From positions 1 to 64,000 of the forward strand of contig ONKP01000023.1 of assembly GCA_900318405.1 (NCBI GenBank): a stretch of DNA of 64,000 nucleotides. Reading direction: 5' to 3'. A program made the position numbers and the translations under genes. Each line of letters opens with the position of its first letter. The first letter of the stretch is position 1. This document shows positions 54,178-61,835 of this stretch, one piece after another. This DNA comes from an uncultured Eubacteriales bacterium (GTDB lineage Bacteria > Bacillota > Clostridia > Lachnospirales > Lachnospiraceae). The notes below the pieces were generated by a model that did no database searches, had not been told where the DNA came from, and was given only the letters and a program-made list of their open reading frames with translations.

Positions 54178-54522
54178 ATGCATGAAATGGGAATCGTGAC
54201 ACATCTGGCAAAGACGCTGGATGAGCTCTCAAAGGAACAGAATATCACGAAAATCGGCTCAGTCACGCTGCAGATCGGAGAAGTATCCGGCATCCTGACC
54301 GATTACTTCACGGACTGCTGGGACTACTTCAAGAGCCGCTATCCCGTACTGAAGGAATCCACGTTGAAGCTCGAGACCATACCGGCAGTCACCTGGTGTA
54401 ATCACTGTAAGAAAACATATCCGACTGTACAGTATGGGAAGGAATGTCCGTACTGCCACAGCGGCGAGACGTGGCTTTTGAAGGGCAATGAGTGCATCAT
54501 AAAAGAAATCGAAGCCGAGTAA
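54178..54522 (+). CDS. hypA: HypA nickel/zinc metallochaperone
   Basis: 114 aa. Begins MHEMGIV; HypA binds nickel through the N-terminal Met-His-Glu. A zinc ribbon follows, with CNHC (about residues 75-78) and CPYC (about 92-95). It hands nickel to [NiFe]-hydrogenase or urease-type enzymes with HypB. The gene is 134 bases after the split oxidoreductase and five reading frames after the hypB pair. GCGGAGAAACAC precedes the ATG. No hydrogenase, urease or CODH/ACS subunit is visible in the window. Confidence 0.93.
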   Translation: MHEMGIVTHLAKTLDELSKEQNITKIGSVTLQIGEVSGILTDYFTDCWDYFKSRYPVLKESTLKLETIPAVTWCNHCKKTYPTVQYGKECPYCHSGETWLLKGNECIIKEIEAE

Positions 54523-54529
54523 ACAGAAA

Positions 54530-54573
54530 GGGCTGTGAAGAAATGTGAAAACATTCTTCACAGCCCAGTTTGT
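54530..54573. terminator. Bidirectional terminator between hypA and the minus-strand operon
   Basis: GGGCTGTGAAGAA, 10-base loop, TTCTTCACAGCCC, then AGTTTGTTT; the minus strand carries a TTTCTGTTT run. A reversed family A core (AGTGGAAGTATCTGTAT, 54578-54594) adjoins it. Confidence 0.85.
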
Positions 54574-54599
54574 TTATAGTGGAAGTATCTGTATATTTA

Positions 54600-55787
54600 T
54601 TACTTGATGGGTATCCGGATCGTCATATCCGACAACGGCCACGTAGAGCACGCATGCACGTAATTAAACTGCTTATCTGCATACCGCCTTCCGTCGCCGG
54701 TTTCCGGTACGAAGTAATCGCCCTCCACCACTTTGGAACGACACCATCCGCAGGCGCCGGAGCGGCATCTTGTGTTGTTCGGGATGCCGGCGCGCTCCAG
54801 AGAAACTGCGATCGGTTCCAGCGAAGACGCTTCAATGACATCGTCCTGTATGCCGCGGAGCACGTGGATGTGGAAGGTCGCCGGCTTTGCGTCCGCCGGA
54901 TATCCCTTCGCCTTCGTCACATCGCGCGGTGCGCCGAATACCTCCATGCGGATGCGGCGCTTCGGCACGTCCAGCTTCGCCAGCTCGCCGGAGACAAAAT
55001 TGTACATCGGCAGCGGGCCGCAGACGAAGTATGTGGTGTCATCAGAAGAATATTTTTTAATCAGGTCAGCCGTGAGGAAGCCCTTCTCACCATCGTAATC
55101 CTCGTCGCCTGAGATGACATTCACGAATCTGACGTGGTCGGACTTAATCGCGGAGAGCTGCTTCTCCAGAATGATATCTTTCGTCGAGACAGAGCCGTAC
55201 AGGATCGTGAGATCCATATCCAGTGTGCCGTGCTCGATCTCCTTCGCCATCGAATAGAACGGCGTGATGCCGGATCCGCCCGCGAGGCCGACCACATGGC
55301 GTGCGTCGCGCAGCGGCTCATAGTAAAATTCACCGAACGGCAGGTGCGCCGTGAATGTATCGCCGGCTTTGACGTTGCTGTAGATCCAGCTGCTCGCGAA
55401 GCCTGTGCCGGGCCTGCCGTTTCTGATGGTCAGGCAGAAAAACGGCTGCTCACCTGATCTCGCCTGGAAGGGTGCGCTGCAGATGGAATACGGGCGCTCG
55501 GTGACGGTGTCGCCAATCTTCAGATCGAGCGCGCAGTACTGGCCCGCCTGGAACGGCGGAAGCTTATCGCCCTGATCGGCGACAAAAGTAAACATGCGCG
55601 CCGTCGGAGACACATCTTCCACTTTAATGACCTTTACATGCGTGACATCCGGGTGCAGTTCCCGTGCCAGATCCGCGATCGGATCCGTGTAGTGATTCTC
55701 CGGGCTTCCGCTCTGGATGAGTTCCCGTCTTGCTTTTGTCACACGGCCGGCGCCGGTGACATCTTTCAGAAATCCGTTGATCTTCAT
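54600..55787 (-). CDS. Ferredoxin-reductase-like flavoprotein with C-terminal [2Fe-2S] domain
   Basis: 395 aa from ATG at 55787 (GGGAGGGTGC upstream), whose ATGA overlaps the stop of the gene before it. FAD domain RPYSICSAPFQ (about residues 87-97), NAD(P) domain GLAGGSGITPFYSMAKEIEH (about 164-183) and YFVCGPLPMYNF, then a plant-type ferredoxin domain with CRSGACGWCR and a final Cys in YVHACSTWPL. It moves electrons from NAD(P)H via FAD and [2Fe-2S] to an acceptor protein. The likely partner is the CrtI-like flavoprotein encoded just upstream. It resembles reductase components of oxygenases, but no oxygenase is nearby and the host is probably anaerobic. Confidence 0.9.
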   Translation of the reverse strand: MKINGFLKDVTGAGRVTKARRELIQSGSPENHYTDPIADLARELHPDVTHVKVIKVEDVSPTARMFTFVADQGDKLPPFQAGQYCALDLKIGDTVTERPYSICSAPFQARSGEQPFFCLTIRNGRPGTGFASSWIYSNVKAGDTFTAHLPFGEFYYEPLRDARHVVGLAGGSGITPFYSMAKEIEHGTLDMDLTILYGSVSTKDIILEKQLSAIKSDHVRFVNVISGDEDYDGEKGFLTADLIKKYSSDDTTYFVCGPLPMYNFVSGELAKLDVPKRRIRMEVFGAPRDVTKAKGYPADAKPATFHIHVLRGIQDDVIEASSLEPIAVSLERAGIPNNTRCRSGACGWCRSKVVEGDYFVPETGDGRRYADKQFNYVHACSTWPLSDMTIRIPIK

Positions 55788-57337
55788 GATGCACCCTCCC
55801 CCATCCATGTGAGAATCGCTTTGGCGGCTATTTTTCCGTTGTTGATGTTGCAGGCCATGCCGTTGCCGACGAGCTGATGGCTCGCGCAGCCGATCAGGCC
55901 CTTGATGTACTGGTCGCGGTCAAAGTCGCCCAGACGGGCCACGACGGAGTTTGTCATCGTGTGCTGATAGCCATATACGCCGCCGCGGTAGTCGCCCGTA
56001 TAGCGCGCGATGGTGGCCGGCGTCTCGATCTCGATATCGATGATGTGATCCAGCAGGTTCACGCCGAGCTGGGTGGAGACTTTTTCAATCATCTGCTTTG
56101 CGATGCGGCGCTTGGTCTCGTAGTAAGCGTCGGCCGTCACGCCGAAAAAGCTCTCCGGCAGCGGCAGCACCGTGATGGAAAGAGAAGTCTCGCCTTCGGG
56201 CATGCAGTCCGGGTTCGCGAGGTTGAGACAGATCGTGGAGAGGTTGCTCCATCCGCCTGCCTTGCGCCCCTGCTCCCAGAACACCTCGGAATCGAACGGA
56301 ATGTCCGAGGAAAAGACGGAATATGAGTGGATGTTCAGTTCTTCCGGCGAGGCATCGAGGTGCATCACAACAGAAAAACAGGTGACACTCATCGGCATGC
56401 TGTTGGCGTATTTCCGCGCGATCACTGGCACTTCGGACGCCGGCTCGATCATCCGCTCATAGACGGTATTCGGGTAGGGCGCGCTGGCCACGTAATCACA
56501 GTGGATCACGTCGCCGCGGGAGGTGCGCACGCCACAGACGCGGCCGTCCTTTACGAGGATCTTCTCCACGTTCTGGCAGTATTCGTACTGAACGCCCAGG
56601 TCGACGCATTTTTCCATCATGGCGAGGCTCATCTCGTGGGAGAAACCGCGTGCCACATAGGAGCCGCCGACCATGTAGTCTGCCATGAGAAAAGCATAGA
56701 TCGTGAACGGCAGAGACTGAATCGGCTGTCCCACGTACACCCAGTAGGCGGACAGGATCTTGACGACGCTGTCGGGGAGATTCACGTATTTACTGATGAC
56801 CTCTGTGGCAGAGTAGCCGGCCGTCTTCGCGAGTGCCTCGTGATTTTTCAGGAGCTCAAGGCTGGAGGCTGTGTGCTCATTCAGATAGAGGACGGAATTG
56901 TATACTTTGACGCACAGGTCAAGCAGCTTGTTCACATCGTCCCTGGTGCCGGGATACTGCGCCTCGATCTCATCGGCACAGATGAAACTGCCATCCTCGC
57001 GGCGGCCCGCGTGAAGCGTGATCTTAATCCCGTCCTCCGGGGAGTCGAGCTCATAGGCCTCCGGAACGCGGAGCCATTTAATAACGACGCCCATCTCGTC
57101 CAGGTACTGGCGGATGAACAGCGGATTTTCCTGCGGCCCGAGAGACATCATCTCGTGCAGCGTCGCCTCGATCTCCGTGCCGCTGCGGACGAAGCTGGTC
57201 GCGATGCCGCCGGGAAGATTGTGCCGCTCGAGGACGAGGACATCCTTGCCCGCCTTCGCGAGGCTCATGGCACAGCTCATGCCGGCCAGAGCGCCGCCGA
57301 TGACGATGACATCATAGTGATCTTTGTAAAATGCCAT
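55784..57337 (-). CDS. Phytoene-desaturase/retinol-saturase-like FAD oxidoreductase
   Basis: 517 aa, COG1233-type. N-terminal dinucleotide motif YDVIVIGGALAGMSCAMSLA (about residues 8-27), then VLVLERHNLPGGIATSF, the GG doublet loop typical of the family. Mid-protein FTIYAFLMADYMVGGSYVAR (about 212-231) aligns with the substrate-channel region, and C-terminal GGVYGYQHT...GLIGCASHQL with the FAD-closing motif. Family members isomerise, desaturate or saturate polyunsaturated chains (carotenoids, retinol). With the isomerase-like gene before it and the reductase after it, I propose it reduces a conjugated double bond in a fatty acid or similar lipid. That is inference. No phytoene synthase is present. 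Confidence 0.87.
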   Translation of the reverse strand: MAFYKDHYDVIVIGGALAGMSCAMSLAKAGKDVLVLERHNLPGGIATSFVRSGTEIEATLHEMMSLGPQENPLFIRQYLDEMGVVIKWLRVPEAYELDSPEDGIKITLHAGRREDGSFICADEIEAQYPGTRDDVNKLLDLCVKVYNSVLYLNEHTASSLELLKNHEALAKTAGYSATEVISKYVNLPDSVVKILSAYWVYVGQPIQSLPFTIYAFLMADYMVGGSYVARGFSHEMSLAMMEKCVDLGVQYEYCQNVEKILVKDGRVCGVRTSRGDVIHCDYVASAPYPNTVYERMIEPASEVPVIARKYANSMPMSVTCFSVVMHLDASPEELNIHSYSVFSSDIPFDSEVFWEQGRKAGGWSNLSTICLNLANPDCMPEGETSLSITVLPLPESFFGVTADAYYETKRRIAKQMIEKVSTQLGVNLLDHIIDIEIETPATIARYTGDYRGGVYGYQHTMTNSVVARLGDFDRDQYIKGLIGCASHQLVGNGMACNINNGKIAAKAILTWMGEGAS

Positions 57338-57370
57338 ATATTTTTACCTCTTGAACAGAGACTGTTATTT

Positions 57371-58726
57371 TCAGAAGAAGCGCTCCACGAGCTCGCGGCT
57401 GTACTCTGCGGTCTCATCCATATCGCCGAAGCTCATGACCTCGCCGGCATAGTAGGTATCATATCTGCCCTGCATGGACTCTACCTTGTCATACCAGCCC
57501 GATGCGTAATCGTCGGAGTAGATGTGCGGGAAGTAGTACCAGTCGCGCTCAAGGATGACTTCACTGGCAGGATTCTTCATATCCTCCAGATCGTGAAGAA
57601 CCGTTGCCTTACAGTTGTCGTACGGGATCTCCGGAACGTTCAGCGCGTTGCGGAGTGCGTAGGTCGTGATCGGCTGGTTGACATCGTCGCGCCATCTTCT
57701 GTAATAAACCATGAGGTGTCCGTAACGGTCCTTCTGCATGTTGTCAAAAATGTAGTAGGAGATATCCGGATGATCCTCGGGCTTCGTAAGGAAGGCGAGA
57801 ACGTCATAGCGCTCGAAGTCGATCTTCGAAAAGTACTCCTTCTCATCTTCTCTGGCATCTGCGTATTCAGGGAAATACTGCAGCGGCGCCGTGACGATAA
57901 GCTTGTCGTATTCCTCAACGGTTCCGTTGACGGTGACATATACCTTGCCGTCCTTTCTCTCGATCTGTGTGATATCGGAGTTAAGGCGGGCATGATTTTT
58001 CAGCTTGTCGTTCAGATGCTCCCAGATGGACTGTGTGCCGTCTTTCCATGTCCAGAGGTTGATCTTGACGAAGTTCATCGTGGTCTGGAAATCCAGATAT
58101 TTCAGAACGTAGGCGGCAGGAATGTCTTCAAAATAGCCGTAGCCAAAGGAGGTATACGGTCCGATCCAGATATCCTGGATATCTTCCACGCCGTTTTTCT
58201 TGCAGAATTCGGAGAACGGAAGCGCAAGATCCTTCAGGTTCTCATTGACGCCGGACACGGGCTCGCGGCCTGGCGTAACGGCGAAGCCGTCATAGCGTCC
58301 CTGTGCCACACCGCGGTGACCATTGACATCATAGCCTTTGTATTTGGTTTCCAGAAGCTCGGCCAGCTTTTTCACCTGCTTCTGCATGGAGAGCAGATGC
58401 GGGATCTTCAGTGGGTTTTTCTTTGGATTGAAAGGCTCGATGACCCTGCCCTCTTTGTTCTTGTAGTTGCGGTTCAGCTGCGGGCCGTCATGTGTGATGC
58501 CGCAGAATTCCTCTACATCGTGAACGGCGTAGTAGGACGGCACGCCCATGATGGCGCCCATCTCATACCGGCGGCCGTTATACGTTGGGCTGTAGCATTT
58601 GCCGCCGACGTGATCACTTTTCTCAAGAATGGTATAGTCCGTGTAACCCTTCTTCTCGAGATACATACCTGCGGAAAGGCCGGCCGGTCCTCCACCGATG
58701 ATACAGATTTTTGTGTTCTTCTCCAT
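57371..58726 (-). CDS. Polyunsaturated fatty acid (linoleate) isomerase-like FAD protein
   Basis: 451 aa from ATG at 58726 (GGAGGAGGAAAGATTT upstream). FAD site CIIGGGPAGLSAGMYLEKKG (about residues 8-27), then HVGGKCYSP, GRRYEMGAIMGVPSY (about 54-68), PAAYVLKYLDFQTTMNF and, at the end, GWYDKVESMQGRYDTYYAGE with VMSFGDMDE. From memory these blocks closely follow the Propionibacterium acnes isomerase PAI (424 aa), which converts linoleate to trans-10,cis-12 conjugated linoleate with FAD. A fatty-acid isomerase role is thus better supported than general amine oxidase. First gene of the operon, 33 bases before the CrtI-like gene. A TTATGATAG near 58900 (minus) could be its -10. Confidence 0.85.
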   Translation of the reverse strand: MEKNTKICIIGGGPAGLSAGMYLEKKGYTDYTILEKSDHVGGKCYSPTYNGRRYEMGAIMGVPSYYAVHDVEEFCGITHDGPQLNRNYKNKEGRVIEPFNPKKNPLKIPHLLSMQKQVKKLAELLETKYKGYDVNGHRGVAQGRYDGFAVTPGREPVSGVNENLKDLALPFSEFCKKNGVEDIQDIWIGPYTSFGYGYFEDIPAAYVLKYLDFQTTMNFVKINLWTWKDGTQSIWEHLNDKLKNHARLNSDITQIERKDGKVYVTVNGTVEEYDKLIVTAPLQYFPEYADAREDEKEYFSKIDFERYDVLAFLTKPEDHPDISYYIFDNMQKDRYGHLMVYYRRWRDDVNQPITTYALRNALNVPEIPYDNCKATVLHDLEDMKNPASEVILERDWYYFPHIYSDDYASGWYDKVESMQGRYDTYYAGEVMSFGDMDETAEYSRELVERFF

Positions 58727-59000
58727 AAATCTTTCCTCCTCCTTTGCTGACACCTTTGCGTATCAGATTTCCCCATATTTCTGACACCGTCTGCAAACAC
58801 GGTGATTCTCTCCGGGCGCCGGACAGATCCTGCACCTCAGCCGCAGATATTGTGATTGTGTCAGTTTATCGTGTGCGTTTTCACACATTTCCTGACTATC
58901 ATAACATATTTCATGCGTTCGTAGTAAAAATATGCACAAAAATATCCGCGAAAAACGTTTTTCATACGGCAAAATGCGGAAATTATGCTATACTAAAGGT
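58727..59000. other. Divergent promoter region of the isomerase operon and acyl-ligase operon
   Basis: 274 bases without a gene. Candidate -10 boxes: TATGAT read on the minus strand near 58900, and TATACT on the plus strand at 58989, only about 6 bases from the ligase ATG. That placement would give an almost leaderless message if used. The two operons may share regulation. Confidence 0.45.
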
Positions 59001-60431
59001 ATGAAAAGACAAAATCATGCTTTGCATCTGAAAGATCTGTTCAGGCAGCAGGCAGAGCAGATTCCCGATCTGACGGCTGTGAAATATCAGGAGCCGGCGG
59101 GAAGCGGTGAAATTACCTGCGTGACCTACAGACAGCTGTATGACGATATTTGCAAGCGGGCTGCTGAGATCGCAGGCAGCGGTCTCAGCGCAGCCGGTAT
59201 CCCGGCCGGCGGAGAGAGCCAGACGGCAGAAGCGAAGGGAGAAGGAGCGCTTTCTCAGGCAGATGTCTCTCCGACGGAAGGCATCATTGTGGACGGTTCC
59301 TATGCGTCTGTCATAGAAATTTTTGCCGCCAATGCGGCGGGACTGACGGTCGTGATGATGGAGCCGCTGGCCGATCCGGGTCTGATGAAGAAGCGGCTGG
59401 CTGCTACGGATGTCAACCGGCTCTGGACATGGGGAAGTGTACAGGAGATCAGCAGCGGGCCCGTCAGAGGGAAAGAGAACCGGATCCTCTTCTTTACCTC
59501 GGGTACGACAGAGAGCGCGAGGGCAGTAATTCTGACCGGAGATTCCCTGCTCGCTTCGGCATACAACGGGACAGCGGATCTGCCGCTCACGACAGATGAC
59601 ACACTTCTGTGCATGCTTCCGCTGTTTCACGTGTTCGGCTTCGTCTGCGGGCTCCTCTGGGGGCTTGTCAACGGTGCATGCGTTGCGCTCGGCAGAGGTG
59701 AGCGGCATATGATGGATGATCTCGCGTTTTTCCATCCGACGGTTGTTTCACTGGTGCCGGTGCTTTTTGAATTCCTGCTGAAGAAAAATCTGTTCAACGA
59801 AGAGCTGCAGACGATTCTGATCGGTGCGGGCGGCTGCCCGAAGGAATCCATCGAGATGGCGCAGCATAAAGGCATCCGCGTATGCTTCGGCTACGGCCTT
59901 ACGGAGACATCCTCCGGGGTGGCGATCAGTGTGAGCGGCGACCCGTATGCGATGCAGGTGTGTGTCGAGGATAAAGTGACCATTACCGGAGAGGGCGAGA
60001 TTCTCGTGGAGTCGCCTGCCTGCATGATGGAGGGCTATTACCGCAATCCGGAGGCGACAGAGGCTGTGCTGAAGGATGGCATACTGCACACGGGCGATAT
60101 CGGATTTCTCGACAGCGGCGGAAAGCTTCACATCACCGGCAGGATCAAGGATATCCTTGTACTGCCCGACGGGACAAAAATTTTTCTGCCGGAATACGAG
60201 GCGATCCTGGCCAGGGCACTGCCGGATCTGCAGGTTGCCTGCGGTGAGGAAAACGGCGAGGTGATCCTCTATTATTACGGAGACATGTCCGAACATGAGG
60301 TGGAGCGCGTGCTGCACGGACTCATGGGACTTATGCCGCGGGGGCATCAGGTGAGGCGGATCGTGCGCCGGCAGGAGCCGATCCCCAGGAATGCGGCGGG
60401 GAAGATTGTGCGGAGCAGGCTTCAGATATAA
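59001..60431 (+). CDS. AMP-forming acyl ligase (acyl-CoA/acyl-ACP synthetase-like)
   Basis: 476 aa from ATG at 59001 (TAAAGGT upstream; the longer start at 58932 lacks a site). ANL superfamily: P-loop RILFFTSGTTESARAVILTG (about residues 164-183), CFGYGLTETSSGVAISV (A5), HTGDIGFLDSGGKLHITGRI with KDILV (A7-A8), and the terminal PIPRNAAGKIVRSRL with the catalytic lysine. It activates a carboxylic acid as acyl-AMP and passes it to a thiol. The downstream ACP and thioesterase genes point to acyl-ACP as product. Residues about 53-92 carry an Ala/Gly/Glu-rich insertion. The protein is shorter than typical long-chain FadD. Confidence 0.88.
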   Translation: MKRQNHALHLKDLFRQQAEQIPDLTAVKYQEPAGSGEITCVTYRQLYDDICKRAAEIAGSGLSAAGIPAGGESQTAEAKGEGALSQADVSPTEGIIVDGSYASVIEIFAANAAGLTVVMMEPLADPGLMKKRLAATDVNRLWTWGSVQEISSGPVRGKENRILFFTSGTTESARAVILTGDSLLASAYNGTADLPLTTDDTLLCMLPLFHVFGFVCGLLWGLVNGACVALGRGERHMMDDLAFFHPTVVSLVPVLFEFLLKKNLFNEELQTILIGAGGCPKESIEMAQHKGIRVCFGYGLTETSSGVAISVSGDPYAMQVCVEDKVTITGEGEILVESPACMMEGYYRNPEATEAVLKDGILHTGDIGFLDSGGKLHITGRIKDILVLPDGTKIFLPEYEAILARALPDLQVACGEENGEVILYYYGDMSEHEVERVLHGLMGLMPRGHQVRRIVRRQEPIPRNAAGKIVRSRLQI

Positions 60432-60530
60432 TACAGATACTTCCATCGGCTATGCCTCGGATTTACGCGAGCAGTGAGCCGCATCCGTACACGCAAAGCG
60501 TGATACGGTGAGGCGAACGTATAATAGGAC
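60431..60530. repeat. Family A core and family C repeat side by side
   Basis: ATACAGATACTTCCATC (60431-60447) is family A; ACGCGAGCAGTGAGCCGCAT then CCG (60465-60487) with the palindrome ATCCGTACACGC...GTGATACGGT is family C. No gene in 60432-60630. GGAAGGAG at 60594-60601 is too far from the ACP start to be its ribosome binding site. Confidence 0.55.
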
Positions 60531-60630
60531 ACCGAAGGAATGCACCATAATGTGTGCTGTGGTGAAGAAATATAAAGTGAGATTAGAATAAAGGGAAGGA
60601 GCGCATCGGTCCGTCGGCAGGCGGGCCGTT

Positions 60631-60918
60631 ATGCGTACATGTGAAAAAATGGCAGATCAGAGGCTGACAAGGGAAGACGTGATCACAAGGGCGAAGAAGG
60701 TGATCATGGATAATGTGCCGGAGATGGTCACCGGTGAACTGACAGAGGAGACGCGGCTCAATACGGAGACGCATATCGATTCGATGGGATTCATCCTTGT
60801 GATGGCAAAGCTGGAGGGGGAATTCAACGCGCACGTGCCGGATGAGGAGTGGATGAAGATCGTGACACTCGGAGACGTGGCGGATGCGATCATGCGTCAT
60901 ATGGAGCCGGCCAGATGA
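60631..60918 (+). CDS. Acyl carrier protein
   Basis: 95 aa from ATG 60631; a second ATG at 60649 gives 89 aa and starts at the usual ACP boundary. Neither has a strong ribosome binding site. Four-helix ACP pattern, acidic, with ETHIDSMGFILVMAKLEGEF holding the serine for 4'-phosphopantetheine (DSM in place of the usual DSL, about residue 49). It probably carries the acyl group made by the ligase upstream. Its stop overlaps the thioesterase ATG (ATGA). It is distinct from a housekeeping fatty-acid ACP, which would normally sit with fab genes. Confidence 0.88.
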   Translation: MRTCEKMADQRLTREDVITRAKKVIMDNVPEMVTGELTEETRLNTETHIDSMGFILVMAKLEGEFNAHVPDEEWMKIVTLGDVADAIMRHMEPAR

Positions 60919-61694
60919 TGTACACGAAGACGTTTCGGCTGAAGAGCAGGGATGTGAACCGCTACCGGCGCCTCCGGACCTCCCGCTTTATGGAAATCAT
61001 GCAGGAGTGCTCGATTGCGCACACGACAGCACTCGGGTTCGGCCGCGAGAAGACACTTGACAGAGGGCTGCTCTGGGTGGTCGGACAGCAGCATTTTGAT
61101 TTTTACCGGCTGCCGCAGTACGACGAGGAAGTGACAGCGGCAACCTGGCCGGGCAGAATGCGGCATCTGCTTTTTCCGAGATTTTACCGCCTGACGTCTG
61201 CGGCAACGGGCGAGAAGCTGGCGGAGGGCTGCACGCTGTGGGTGCTGTGCAGTGCGGAGACAAGAAGTGCGGTCTTCCCGGAAAAATACGGCGTCATCAT
61301 CGAAGAGGATCCGGACGAGGCGCCGCTCCCGCTTCCGAATCTGATCAGGGGTGCCGGAACGGGGATGGAGACGGACTTTATGGTGCCGTTTTCCTGGTGC
61401 GATCTGAACGGGCATATGAATAATGCCAGGTATTTTGACCTGCTGGAGAATGTATGCCCGCCGTCGGAAAACTGGCAGCTCAGGTCCGTGGATGCGGAAT
61501 ACCGCGGGGAAGCGCTTTTTAACCGGACGTATCGGATGGAGACGCTGCATCAGCCGGGCAGGACGGGTGGAGAGAAATCCTGCGACGGTGTGAATAAACA
61601 GATGTGCGGCGATGACATCCGCATGATCACGCTGAAGGATGAACATGAGCGGATACTGTGCAGGGTCCGTATGACGGGGACGGAAGTGCGCTGA
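60915..61694 (+). CDS. Acyl-ACP thioesterase
   Basis: 259 aa from ATG at 60915, which overlaps the ACP stop. Two hotdog domains. The first has SRFMEIMQECSIAHTTALGF and LWVVGQQHFDFYRLPQYDEE; the second has PFSWCDLNGHMNNARYFDLL with the Asn-His-type catalytic region of FatA/FatB-like thioesterases (D-x-N-x-H-x-N-N). It releases a free fatty acid from ACP. Near residue 222 a short polar segment (GRTGGEKSCDGVNKQ) looks inserted. With the ligase it could form a cycle that loads, modifies and releases fatty acids, or it could tailor chain length. Confidence 0.88.
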   Translation: MMYTKTFRLKSRDVNRYRRLRTSRFMEIMQECSIAHTTALGFGREKTLDRGLLWVVGQQHFDFYRLPQYDEEVTAATWPGRMRHLLFPRFYRLTSAATGEKLAEGCTLWVLCSAETRSAVFPEKYGVIIEEDPDEAPLPLPNLIRGAGTGMETDFMVPFSWCDLNGHMNNARYFDLLENVCPPSENWQLRSVDAEYRGEALFNRTYRMETLHQPGRTGGEKSCDGVNKQMCGDDIRMITLKDEHERILCRVRMTGTEVR

Positions 61695-61835
61695 GATGAG
61701 TCACATCTGCAGGTGAACAGGAAGGATCTGCATCGGACGGAATTTTATTTTATGCGCTGCACGCATGATCAGGTGGTTGATTTTTGCCTGAAAGCAATGT
61801 CATCGGGCAATGCCGGCAGTAAGAGGAGGGAAAAA

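Noticed and set aside
54600..58726. Carotenoid biosynthesis operon
   Set aside because: The CrtI-like protein has no phytoene synthase or prenyl-transferase neighbour; the partner resembles a fatty-acid isomerase.
56327..58750. Long plus-strand open frame (807 codons) across the isomerase and saturase genes
   Set aside because: It is antisense to two clear FAD proteins with good ribosome binding sites; its translation is His/Val/Asp-rich with no recognisable domain. Long antisense frames are common in this codon usage.
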